This document shows, piece by piece, positions 1 through 9,749 of a stretch of DNA of 64,000 bases; positions within the stretch are counted from its first letter, which is position 1; every line of letters starts with the position of its first letter. This DNA comes from Streptomyces sp. NBC_01304 (GTDB lineage: Bacteria; Actinomycetota; Actinomycetes; Streptomycetales; Streptomycetaceae): positions 8,122,001 through 8,186,000 of the forward strand of contig NZ_CP109055.1 of NCBI RefSeq assembly GCF_035975855.1, read 5' to 3'. The position numbers and the translations under genes were made by a program. The notes beneath the pieces were generated by a model. That model searched no databases and was not told the DNA's origin. It saw only the letters and a list, made by a program, of their open reading frames with translations.

Positions 1-48
1 AGATCGGGGTGCGGGCCTCTTCGTACAGGTACAGCCGTGACCGGAAGG

Positions 49-765
49 TCAGTCCTCGCCGAGGTACGCCTTCCGCACGGACTCGTCGTGGAGGAGGTCC
101 TGTCCGGTGCCGGAGAGGACGATGTTGCCGACCTCCATGACATGCCCGTGATCGGCCAGAGACAGCGCGGCCTGGGCGTTCTGTTCGACGAGCAGGATCG
201 TCGTACCCGATGCCTTGAGTTCGACGATGGTCTCCATGATCTTCTGCATCATGATCGGGGAGAGGCCCATGGAGGGTTCGTCGAGCATGAGGAGCTTGGG
301 CTGGGACATGAGGGCGCGCCCCATTGCCAGCATTTGCTGCTCACCGCCGGACAGCGTTCCTGCGGCCTGCTTGCGGCGTTCGCCCAGGATGGGGAAGAGG
401 TCGTAGGCGCGCTGGATGTCCTTCTCGATGCCGGCCTTGTCGTCGCGGAGGTATGCCCCGAGTTGGAGGTTTTCCGTGATGGTGAGGCGGGGGAAGATGT
501 GGCGGCCCTCGGGGGAGTGGGCGAGTCCGAGCGCGACGATTTTGTGCGCGGGGACGCCGTCGAGGGGTTGGCCGTTGAAGAGGATCTTCCCGGAGGTCGG
601 CTTGAGGAGGCCGGAGAGGGTCCTGAGGGTGGTGGTCTTGCCTGCGCCGTTGGTGCCGATGAGGGTGACGACTTGGCCGGCTTCGACGCTGAAGGAGATG
701 CCCTTGACGGCTTCGATCTTGCCGTAGGCGACCCTGAGGTCCTCGACTTCGAGGAGTGCGGTCAC
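49..765 (-). CDS. livF: Branched-chain amino-acid ABC transporter ATPase LivF
   Basis: 238 aa, the usual LivF length. It should be one of the two cytoplasmic ATPases that power uptake of leucine, isoleucine and valine or a related ligand. Walker A GTNGAGKT is at residues 37-44, the signature LSGGEQQ at about 138-144, and Walker B LLMLDEP at about 158-164. It is the last gene of a five-gene minus-strand operon. Its ATG overlaps the stop of livG by 4 bp, which implies translational coupling. Its stop lies 49 bases from the window edge, so any further downstream gene is not visible. Family assignment is firm; substrate specificity is inferred from the operon type. Confidence 0.95.
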   Translation of the reverse strand: MTALLEVEDLRVAYGKIEAVKGISFSVEAGQVVTLIGTNGAGKTTTLRTLSGLLKPTSGKILFNGQPLDGVPAHKIVALGLAHSPEGRHIFPRLTITENLQLGAYLRDDKAGIEKDIQRAYDLFPILGERRKQAAGTLSGGEQQMLAMGRALMSQPKLLMLDEPSMGLSPIMMQKIMETIVELKASGTTILLVEQNAQAALSLADHGHVMEVGNIVLSGTGQDLLHDESVRKAYLGED

Positions 766-1652
766 GGGGTTTCTCCTTCCGGACCGGTGGTGGTTTTACC
801 GGTGTTGCTCTGTTCTTCCGCGGCGATGACTTCGGCTGCTTCGGCGGCGCCGGGGGCGCCTTCGAAGGGGGTGCCGAGGTAGGCGGCGATGACGCGTTCG
901 TCGCCCTGGACGACGTCGGGGGTGCCTTCGACGAGTTTTTCGCCTTGGACGAGGCAGGCGACGCGGTCGCAGAGGTTGAAGATGAAGCGCATGTCGTGCT
1001 CGATGACGAGGACGGCGATGCCTTGGTCGCGGATGGCGAAGATGAGTTCTTCGGCGGCGCGGGTTTCTTGCGGGTTCATGCCGGCGGTGGGCTCGTCGAG
1101 GAGCAGCAAGCCCGGTTCGCTCGCCAGCGCTCGCGCGATTTCGAGCTTGCGCTGTTCGCCGTACGGCAGGTTCCTGGAGAGGTGGTCGGCCTTGTGTGCG
1201 AGGCCGACGAATTCCAGGAGTTCCATGGCTCGTTTGTGGGAGGCGGCTTCGGCTTTCTTGAAGCCGGGTCCGCGTACGAGTGCCGACCAGAGGCCTTCTT
1301 TTGTCCTGGTGTGGCGTCCGACGAGGACGTTTTCGAGGACGGTCATGTTGGCGAAGAGCCGGATGTTCTGGAAGGTGCGGGCGATGCCTGCGTTGGTGAC
1401 GAGGTGGGGCTTGGGGGGCAGGACGGTGCCCTTGTAGGAGACCTTGCCTTCGGTGGGGATGTAGAGCCCGGTGAGGCAGTTGAAGAAGGTGGTCTTGCCT
1501 GCGCCGTTGGGTCCGATGAGGCCGACGATTTCGCCGCTGTTGACGGTGAGGTCGACGCTGCGTACGGCGGTGAGGCCGCCGAAGCGCATGGTGACGCCGC
1601 TGGCTTCGAGGACGGTGCTGGTGGTGGTGACGGTGTTGGTCATGGTGGTCAC
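762..1652 (-). CDS. livG: Branched-chain amino-acid ABC transporter ATPase LivG
   Basis: 296 aa, the second ATPase of the liv system. Walker A GPNGAGKT is at residues 47-54, the LivG-type signature PYGEQ at about 163-167, and Walker B LLLLDEP at about 182-188. The chosen start is a GTG whose bases overlap the livM stop by 4 bp; an in-frame ATG three codons later is an alternative. The last 30 residues are acidic and low-complexity, beyond the usual LivG end. It is coupled on both sides (4-bp overlaps with livM and livF), so stoichiometric expression with livF is expected. Confidence 0.94.
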   Translation of the reverse strand: MTTMTNTVTTTSTVLEASGVTMRFGGLTAVRSVDLTVNSGEIVGLIGPNGAGKTTFFNCLTGLYIPTEGKVSYKGTVLPPKPHLVTNAGIARTFQNIRLFANMTVLENVLVGRHTRTKEGLWSALVRGPGFKKAEAASHKRAMELLEFVGLAHKADHLSRNLPYGEQRKLEIARALASEPGLLLLDEPTAGMNPQETRAAEELIFAIRDQGIAVLVIEHDMRFIFNLCDRVACLVQGEKLVEGTPDVVQGDERVIAAYLGTPFEGAPGAAEAAEVIAAEEQSNTGKTTTGPEGETP

Positions 1653-3460
1653 GCCCCCGCCTTGCTGACGCCGACGGTGGTGTCGGTCAGGCGTTCTTCT
1701 GGTACGTCGGTCTGGCCGGTCTCGTGGAATTCGAGCTGGGCGCGCTTGTTGGCGACGATTCCTTCGGGCCTGAATCGCATGAGGAGGATCAGGGCGAGTC
1801 CGAAGAACATCAGCTGGAAGTCTTCGAGGAATTCCAGTTTGGCGGGGATGAGGTAGAGCAGTGCTGCTCCGACGAGGGGTCCGCTGACGGTGCCCATGCC
1901 GCCGAGGATGACTGCGGCGAGCAGGAAGGCGCTGTTGGGCGGGACCGAGTTGGAGAAGAGGTACTGCTCGGGGGTGATGTTGCTCTGTACGTGTGCTTGG
2001 ACGGTGCCGGCGAGGCCGGCGAGGGTGGCGCCGAGGGCGAAGGCGATGAGTTTGACGCGGAAGCCGTTGATGCCCATGGCGGTGGCGGCGGTTTCGTCTT
2101 CGCGGATGGCGACCCAGGCGCGTCCGATGCGGCTTTCGCCGGAGCGGCGGAAGACGAGGACGACGATGGCGGTGAAGAAGAGCATCAGTAGGAAGTAGTT
2201 GGCGTTGCGGCCAAGTGTGATTCCCAGGATGTCGTGGGGGAGCCCGAGGTTGAATCCGAAGATTTCGAGGTCGGGCACGTTGGGGATGCCGTTGGAGCCG
2301 TTGGTGACGTTGGGTCCGGTGCGTCCGTTGAGGTTGTTGACGGTGACGCGGAAGATTTCGCCGAAGCCGAGGGTGACGATGGCGAGGTAGTCGCCGCGTA
2401 GGCGGAGTGTGGGGGCTCCGATGAGGACGCCGAAGATCAGTGAGGCGCCGGCTCCGGTGAGGACGGCGGCCCAGAAGGGGAAGTGGACGCCGTTGATGCT
2501 GGAGTTGGGGGAGCCGGAGACGAGGGCGGCCGCGTAGGCGCCTACGCCGAGGAAGGCGACGTAGCCGAGGTCGAGGAGGCCGGCGAGGCCGACGACGACG
2601 TTGAGGCCGAGGGCGACGGTCGCGAAGACGAGGATGTCGACGCCGATGCGGGCGTAGTAGTCGTCGTTCTGGATGAACGGGAAGGCTGCTGCGGCGGCGA
2701 AGGCGGCGGCGAGTGCGACGCCTCGGTGGCGTGCGGCGAGTTGGTTGAGCTGTTCGATGAGGCCGGCGCGGAAGACGCCGGTGACGCCGAATACGGTGAG
2801 GACGAGGAAGCCGATGAAGAGTTCGGGTTCCGCGCCGATGCCGTACGCGAAGAGCTGGAGGCCGACGGCGAACGCGACGATGAGGATGAGGATTTCGAGC
2901 CAGCTGTTGAGCGGCTTGGCGGCCTTGGGGCTGGGGGCCTTGAGGCTTACTTTGACGCGCTCGCGGAAGGCCTTTTGCCAGGAGGCGTTGGTGTCGTCGG
3001 CGAAGTTGGGTACGTCGGCGGGGAGGCCGAGTGCGCCGATGACGGCGATGAGTGCGCCGATGCCGGAGATCCAGGCGCCTGGTTCGAGGTTGACGATGCC
3101 GCCGAGGTCGTTCGAGATGGCGCCCATGGTGTAGCCGGTGGTGCCGAGGGTGCCGAGCGCGAGGAGCAGGACGGGGCTGTTGGTGCCGCCGGGGGTGAGC
3201 CAGCCGAGTCCGCGGATCCGGTAGCCGGAGAGGGCGAACAGGAGGGTGAGGGCGGCGCCGGTGAGGGTGACGATCTGGAGGCCGCCGGGGTAGCCGGTGA
3301 CGGTGAGGTTCCCGGGGAAGGCCTTGGTCCAGGTCCAGGCGAGGAAGGTGCCGATGAGGGCGACGGCGGCGCCTGCGATGGTCGCGAGGCGGGCTCCTGC
3401 CGGGGGGAGGGGGAGCACGGAGGTGGTCGTGCCGGGCGTTTTGGTGAGGTTCGTTGCCAT
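1649..3460 (-). CDS. livM: Branched-chain amino-acid ABC permease LivM, long form
   Basis: 603 aa from the ATG at 3460. The same frame stays open further upstream, but there it only runs antisense-phase through livH. The C-terminal ~330 residues are a typical LivM permease: many membrane spans, GLNVVVGLAGLLDLGY and the loop GGMGTVSGPLVGAA. The first ~270 residues are extra: about four predicted membrane segments (around residues 20-40, 60-75, 95-115, 125-145), a charged linker with DDTNASW, then more hydrophobic segments. A family member is usually 320-420 aa. The gene begins 5 bp after the livH stop and overlaps livG by 4 bp. It forms the transmembrane channel with LivH. Confidence 0.9.
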   Translation of the reverse strand: MATNLTKTPGTTTSVLPLPPAGARLATIAGAAVALIGTFLAWTWTKAFPGNLTVTGYPGGLQIVTLTGAALTLLFALSGYRIRGLGWLTPGGTNSPVLLLALGTLGTTGYTMGAISNDLGGIVNLEPGAWISGIGALIAVIGALGLPADVPNFADDTNASWQKAFRERVKVSLKAPSPKAAKPLNSWLEILILIVAFAVGLQLFAYGIGAEPELFIGFLVLTVFGVTGVFRAGLIEQLNQLAARHRGVALAAAFAAAAAFPFIQNDDYYARIGVDILVFATVALGLNVVVGLAGLLDLGYVAFLGVGAYAAALVSGSPNSSINGVHFPFWAAVLTGAGASLIFGVLIGAPTLRLRGDYLAIVTLGFGEIFRVTVNNLNGRTGPNVTNGSNGIPNVPDLEIFGFNLGLPHDILGITLGRNANYFLLMLFFTAIVVLVFRRSGESRIGRAWVAIREDETAATAMGINGFRVKLIAFALGATLAGLAGTVQAHVQSNITPEQYLFSNSVPPNSAFLLAAVILGGMGTVSGPLVGAALLYLIPAKLEFLEDFQLMFFGLALILLMRFRPEGIVANKRAQLEFHETGQTDVPEERLTDTTVGVSKAGA

Positions 3461-3465
3461 GGGTA

Positions 3466-4395
3466 TCACGCCCGATCTGCGACGCGCTCGCCGAGCAGGC
3501 CTTGGGGCCTCAGCAGGAGTACGAGGATGAGGAGGATGAAGGCCCAGACGTTGGCCCAGGACTGGGCGCCGAACTGTTCCATGCCGGGGATGTCTTCGAT
3601 GTAGGTGGTGGCGAGGCCTTCGGCCACTCCGAGGACGATGCCGCCGAGCATGGCTCCGTAGATGTTGCCGATGCCGCCGAGGACGGCTGCGGTGAAGGCC
3701 TTGAGGCCCATGACGAAGCCCATGAAGAAGCTGACCTGGCCGTTGTGGAGGCCGTAGGCGATGGCTGCGACGGCGGCGAACGCGGCACCGATGGCGAAGG
3801 CCATGACGATGATGCGGTCGGTGTTGATGCCCATGAGCTTGGCGGTGTCGGGGTCCTGTGCGGTTGCCTGCATGCCGCGACCGGTGCGGGTCTTGGTGAC
3901 GTAGTAGGCGAGCGCGATCATGCACAGGGGGGCGCCGATGATGATGAAGAGGTCACCGCGCTGGATGTCCATGCCGAGGACGTGGAAGGGCTCGCCGCCG
4001 AACTGGGGGAAGTCGCGGTCCTTGTTGGCCTGGGGGTAGAACTTCCAGACGATCTGCTGGAGCAGGATGGAGAGCCCGATCGCGGTGATGAGCGGCGCGA
4101 GTCTTGGTGCGCTCCTCAGGGGGCGGTAGGCGAAGCGTTCGGCTGCGGCGCCTACCGCGGTGGAGACGAGGACACCACCGATGATCATGAGGGGTATCGC
4201 GGCTAGCAGCGAGAATCCGCTGGGGAGCCAGAGGTAGACGGTCAGGGCGCCGAAGCCGCCGACCATGAATATCTCGCCGTGGGCGAAGTTGATGAGCTGG
4301 ACGATTCCGTAGACCATCGTGTAGCCGATCGCGATGAGACCGTACATCGCGCCGAGGATGAGTCCATTGGCCAGCGTTTGCGGCAGTTCGTGCAC
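3466..4395 (-). CDS. livH: Branched-chain amino-acid ABC permease LivH
   Basis: 309 aa, normal for LivH. The N-terminus LILGAMYGLIAIGYTMVYG followed by LINFAHGEIFMVG is the conserved opening of this permease family, and the protein is hydrophobic throughout (about eight membrane segments). The C-terminal GGIGNIYGAMLGG loop is the cytoplasmic contact region for the ATPases. It is the first membrane gene after livJ. The 99-bp gap to livJ holds a strong hairpin (4430-4462), so livHMGF is probably expressed at a lower level than the binding protein. Confidence 0.93.
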   Translation of the reverse strand: MHELPQTLANGLILGAMYGLIAIGYTMVYGIVQLINFAHGEIFMVGGFGALTVYLWLPSGFSLLAAIPLMIIGGVLVSTAVGAAAERFAYRPLRSAPRLAPLITAIGLSILLQQIVWKFYPQANKDRDFPQFGGEPFHVLGMDIQRGDLFIIIGAPLCMIALAYYVTKTRTGRGMQATAQDPDTAKLMGINTDRIIVMAFAIGAAFAAVAAIAYGLHNGQVSFFMGFVMGLKAFTAAVLGGIGNIYGAMLGGIVLGVAEGLATTYIEDIPGMEQFGAQSWANVWAFILLILVLLLRPQGLLGERVADRA

Positions 4396-4429
4396 CGCAG
4401 GGCCTCCGTGGGGTGGTTCGGATAAGGCG

Positions 4430-4462
4430 CCGCGCGGGAGCGCTCTTGGCGCTCCCGCGCGG
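4430..4462. terminator. Intra-operon hairpin between livJ and livH
   Basis: A perfect 14-bp inverted repeat (arms 4430-4443 and 4449-4462, core CGCGCGGGAGCGC) with a 5-nt loop lies between the livJ stop and the livH start. No U-tract follows, which is normal for actinobacterial terminators. In this position it probably acts as a partial terminator or an mRNA-end stabiliser, giving more binding protein than permease. Confidence 0.7.
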
Positions 4463-4494
4463 TCTGGGTCAATGCCTTTGCGGGGCGGGTGCGG

Positions 4495-5712
4495 TTACGG
4501 CTTGATGGCCGCGTTGTGCTTGGCCACCCACTTGTTGCCCTCGATCTTGTACGCGGTCATCATCGTGTTCGTGGTGTCGCCGAACTCGTCGAACGAGATG
4601 GAGCCGGTGACGCCGTCGAACTTGACCTCGCTCATGGCGGCGAGGACGGAGGCGCGGTCGGGGTTGCCGTCCTTCTTGTCGGCGGCGATCTTCACGGCGT
4701 GGATGATCGACATGGTGGCGTCGTAGGTGCCGGCACCGTACGTCTCCATGTTCTCCTTCGGGTAGGCCTTGTTGTAGTCCGCGATGTAGGTCTTGGCGGA
4801 CTCAAGGTCTTCCACGGGGGCGCCGACGGAGGTGCCGAGGTCGCCCTCGGCCTTCTTGTTGAGCTTGTAGAACTCTTCGGACTTCATGCCGTCGCCGCCC
4901 ATGAGCGGGATCTTGGCGCCGGACTCCTTGAGCTGCTGGCTCAGGGGGGCTGCGGCGGGGAACTCGCCGCCGTAGTAGACGGCGTCGGCGCCGGTGCCCT
5001 TGACCTTGGCGACGGCAGCCTTGAAGTCGCGGTCCTCGGGGGTGACGTGGTTGGTGCCGACGATCTTGCCGCCGAGCTCGGTGTACTTGTCCTTGAAGGA
5101 CGCGGCGAGGCCGGCGCCGTAGGTCTTGCCGTCGTCGATCAGGTAGACCTTCTTGAGCTTCGCCTGGTTGAACAGGTAGTCCGCTGCGAAGGCGCCCTGG
5201 ATCTGGTCCGTGGTGGCGGTGCGGAAGAAGGTCTTGAAGGGGCGCTTCTTGTCGCCGGTCTTCCAGCCGTCGCCCTGGGTGAGCTCGGTGCCGGTGTTGG
5301 CGGGGGAGACCTGGACGAGGCCGGCGTCGTTGAACGGCTTCTGCATCGACTGCGAGACGCTGGAGTTCAGCGGGCCGACGACGCCGAGGATGTCCTTGTT
5401 GCCGATGAACTTGGTGGCGTTGGCGCCGCCGACGCCGGGCTGGGCCTTGTCGTCTGCGGCCTCGAGCTTGAACTCGACGCCGTCGACGAGGTTCTTGTCG
5501 TTGGCCTGGTCGACCGCGAGCTGGGCGGAGTTCCGCATGCCTATGCCGAGGGCGGACAGGTCGCCGGTGAGCGGGGCGTCGAAGCCGATGACGACGGTCT
5601 TCTTGTCGCCGTCACCGCCCCCGTTGTCCTCGTCGCGCGATCCGCATGCGGTGAGGGAGAGCGCCCCTGTGGTCAGCACAGCGGTGAGGATGAGCACGGA
5701 ACGGTTTCGCAC
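4495..5712 (-). CDS. livJ: Branched-chain amino-acid ABC substrate-binding lipoprotein
   Basis: 405 aa from a GTG start preceded by AAAGGA. A short positively charged N-terminus and hydrophobic stretch lead to the lipobox LTAC with the acylated Cys at residue 23, followed by a Gly/Asp linker. The rest is a periplasmic-binding-protein type I fold: VVIGFDAPLTGDLSALG near residue 40, VVGPLNSSVSQ near 105, and YLIDDGKTYG near 190. It captures the ligand outside the membrane and delivers it to LivHM. It is the promoter-proximal gene of the liv operon; the 399-bp region upstream should contain the operon promoter. Confidence 0.94.
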   Translation of the reverse strand: MRNRSVLILTAVLTTGALSLTACGSRDEDNGGGDGDKKTVVIGFDAPLTGDLSALGIGMRNSAQLAVDQANDKNLVDGVEFKLEAADDKAQPGVGGANATKFIGNKDILGVVGPLNSSVSQSMQKPFNDAGLVQVSPANTGTELTQGDGWKTGDKKRPFKTFFRTATTDQIQGAFAADYLFNQAKLKKVYLIDDGKTYGAGLAASFKDKYTELGGKIVGTNHVTPEDRDFKAAVAKVKGTGADAVYYGGEFPAAAPLSQQLKESGAKIPLMGGDGMKSEEFYKLNKKAEGDLGTSVGAPVEDLESAKTYIADYNKAYPKENMETYGAGTYDATMSIIHAVKIAADKKDGNPDRASVLAAMSEVKFDGVTGSISFDEFGDTTNTMMTAYKIEGNKWVAKHNAAIKP

Positions 5713-6111
5713 GATTGGTCCTTTCCCTGGCGCCGGCCTCCTCTGCTGGAGGTGCCGTGTAGATCGCCGGGCCGTACTGGAGGTCTTTGAGGTACTGGGC
5801 CGTGCAATTCAGTGGGCGCCCGGCGGCGCGGTGACTGGCCGTGACTCTAAGCGCAGGTGAAGGCCGTAGGGAGCAGCTAAGGGCAGGATGTGACTCTCTT
5901 GTTATGAGAGTTGAAATGTCGGAGGTGCAGTGCGGACAGAACGGACTTCTTGCGGGGCCCTTCGCGTTTCACATGGTGAGAATTTGCAGTTCCGCTAAGG
6001 GGCTTGAGGCGATCATGGTGCTGACAGGCGAGATGATTCCTAAAGCCCGAATGACGGATTCTGTCGATCTTGGATTTCGTGAACGCGCTGTGTCGGTAAA
6101 TTGCGCGCACG
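5713..6111. other. Gene-free region upstream of livJ, unusually AT-rich
   Basis: No convincing gene is seen in these 399 bases. From about 5880 to 6115 the base composition drops to roughly half A+T, far below the flanking genes. A small hairpin (ACTCTC, 7-nt loop, GAGAGT) lies at about 5891-5910. The region should contain the livJ promoter reading leftward and the end of the lipoprotein transcript. I could not settle on a specific -35/-10 pair. Confidence 0.5.
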
Positions 6112-6546
6112 TTACGGAGAGTGAGTTCCGGTGGGGGACTCGGACTCGGCCTGCCAGGGATGTCCGGTGGGCTGGCCGTTGCGGTAGCGCGCGTCGCACT
6201 TCTTCTTGACCTGACGGTCGATCAACTTCTCGGCGGCGGCGAGGCCGTGCCGCTCGCGCTCCTTCCTGGCGGCGGCGACGGCGTCGAGAAGGATGTAGTT
6301 CTGCCCGTTGGACAGGCCCTTCTGCATGTAGTCCCGGCCGGAGTTGGGCGCGTCGACCAGTACCTGTTTCGACCAGTACGTCACGAGGTCGAAGCAGATC
6401 TTCTGGGGAGAGTCGGTCTGGGGCGACGGTGACGGCGAGGGCCGTGCCGAGTCGTCGGCGGCGCCTTCGCAGGCGGTCAGCGCGGCGGGCAGCAGAAGGG
6501 CCGCGACGAGGGCGAGGGCTGCCCGACGGGACGCTGAGGGCCTCAT
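6112..6546 (-). CDS. Small secreted lipoprotein, unknown function
   Basis: 144 aa. The chosen ATG gives a clean lipoprotein signal: MRPSASRRAA, a hydrophobic stretch, then lipobox LTAC with Cys at residue 26; the frame is open 18 codons further upstream without adding a better start. A Ser/Pro-rich linker (residues 30-45) is followed by a ~95-residue domain with two conserved-looking Cys (CFDLVTYW and KKKCDARY) that could form a disulphide. I do not recognise the domain. It sits alone between two hairpin-bounded regions and is not obviously part of the liv operon. Confidence 0.75.
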   Translation of the reverse strand: MRPSASRRAALALVAALLLPAALTACEGAADDSARPSPSPSPQTDSPQKICFDLVTYWSKQVLVDAPNSGRDYMQKGLSNGQNYILLDAVAAARKERERHGLAAAEKLIDRQVKKKCDARYRNGQPTGHPWQAESESPTGTHSP

Positions 6547-6586
6547 GGAGTGACGGTAGCGAGAGGTGCGTGCAGGGGGCAACAGG

Positions 6587-6627
6587 CCGACGGGGCACAC
6601 CAGTTGATGACCGGTGTGCCCCGTCGG
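6587..6627. terminator. Hairpin terminator after the thioesterase gene
   Basis: A perfect 15-bp inverted repeat (arms 6587-6601 and 6613-6627, GGGGCACACC and its complement at the core) with an 11-nt loop lies 60 bp past the thioesterase stop and just upstream of the lipoprotein start. Both genes read leftward, so it likely ends the thioesterase transcript. A run of GGTGC pentamers follows at about 6625-6645. Confidence 0.7.
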
Positions 6628-6686
6628 TGCGGTGCGGTGCGGTGCGTTGGTTGCGTTGTGGTGCGTTGCGGAAGGAGGGCGGCGGC

Positions 6687-7139
6687 TCAGGCGTCGCGCA
6701 GGAGGCAGGTGAGGCGGGCGGTGCAGACGCGCTTGTCCTGTTCATCGGTGATGACGATTTCGTACGTCGCCGTGGAGCGGCCCCGGTGGACGGGGGTGGC
6801 GACGCCGGTGACGAGGCCGGAGCGGGCGCCGCGGTGGTGGGTGCAGTTGAGGTCGACGCCTACGGCGATCTTGTTGATGCCGCCGTGCAGCATGGAGCCG
6901 ACCGAGCCGAGGGTCTCGGCGAGCACGGCGGAGGCGCCGCCGTGCAGCAGGCCGTAGGGCTGGGTGTTGCCCTCGACGGGCATGGTGCCGACGACCCGGT
7001 CGGCCGAGGCCTCGACGACCTCGATGCCCATGCGGGTGCCGAGGTGCCCGGCCGAGAACAGGGCGGGCAGGTCGACGCCGAGCGCCGCGTACTCGTCGAT
7101 GACCTCTTGCGGGAACTTGGTGGCGTGCTTCTCGCCCAT
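6687..7139 (-). CDS. PaaI-type hotdog-fold thioesterase
   Basis: 150 aa, the normal length for a single-domain hotdog thioesterase. The key signature GLLHGGASAVLAETLGS spans residues 63-79, with HGG at 66-68 and the likely catalytic Glu at 75. GVDLNCTHHRG near residue 100 is the usual central strand/turn. It hydrolyses an acyl-CoA, with aromatic or short-chain esters common in the PaaI/YbgC group, but the substrate cannot be read from sequence. It has its own ATG and lies 126 bp downstream of the molybdopterin oxidoreductase gene on the same strand. Confidence 0.85.
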   Translation of the reverse strand: MGEKHATKFPQEVIDEYAALGVDLPALFSAGHLGTRMGIEVVEASADRVVGTMPVEGNTQPYGLLHGGASAVLAETLGSVGSMLHGGINKIAVGVDLNCTHHRGARSGLVTGVATPVHRGRSTATYEIVITDEQDKRVCTARLTCLLRDA

Positions 7140-7231
7140 GGCCGCGGCTCCAGATTCGTCGTCGTGCAGCGTCGTCGTCAGACGGTGCGTGTGGTGTGCA
7201 CCGTCTTACCAGGATGCCTGAGCGAACGCTT

Positions 7232-7265
7232 AGCCGGGGCCGGACGCTCAGCCGGGGCCGGACGC

Positions 7266-7276
<11 letters not shown>
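7232..7276. repeat. 18-bp tandem repeat over the fdhF-like stop codon
   Basis: The unit AGCCGGGGCCGGACGCTC occurs twice back to back (7232-7249, 7250-7267), followed by a partial third copy. The stop codon of the molybdopterin oxidoreductase gene (7266-7268) falls inside the array. This is probably a slipped-strand duplication at the gene end. Confidence 0.8.
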
Positions 7277-9557
<2,281 letters not shown>

Positions 9558-9585
9558 GACTGGTCTCCCTGGGTTCTTCGAACAG

Positions 9586-9619
9586 TCACTGTCTGCGTAC
9601 GTTCACTGTCCGCGTACGT
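9586..9619. repeat. 17-bp tandem direct repeat in a divergent promoter region
   Basis: TCACTGTCTGCGTACGT (9586-9602) is followed directly by TCACTGTCCGCGTACGT (9603-9619), 16 of 17 identical. It lies 29 bp upstream of the molybdopterin oxidoreductase start and 131 bp from polA. The head-to-tail arrangement at a promoter suggests a binding site for an activator or repressor of the oxidoreductase gene, but no regulator can be named. Confidence 0.6.
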
Positions 9620-9749
9620 CCCGATCCTCCCACGCAGGGGTGACAGCGCAGGCGTGCGGTCGGGGCAGGCAGTGGTTGAGCTGCGCGTTCCGGTCCCGGA
9701 CGGGTCCGGGCGGGCCGGAGTGTCAGTGGGCCGTGGGAGTATCGGGGAC

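Noticed and set aside
3461..3925. N-terminal extension of LivM by 155 residues
   Set aside because: That stretch lies within livH in another frame and gives Arg/His-rich nonsense; ATG 3460 follows the livH stop closely.
5877..6110. A 77-codon gene upstream of livJ
   Set aside because: Its codon use is unlike any gene in the window and no ribosome site is seen; the region is simply AT-rich.
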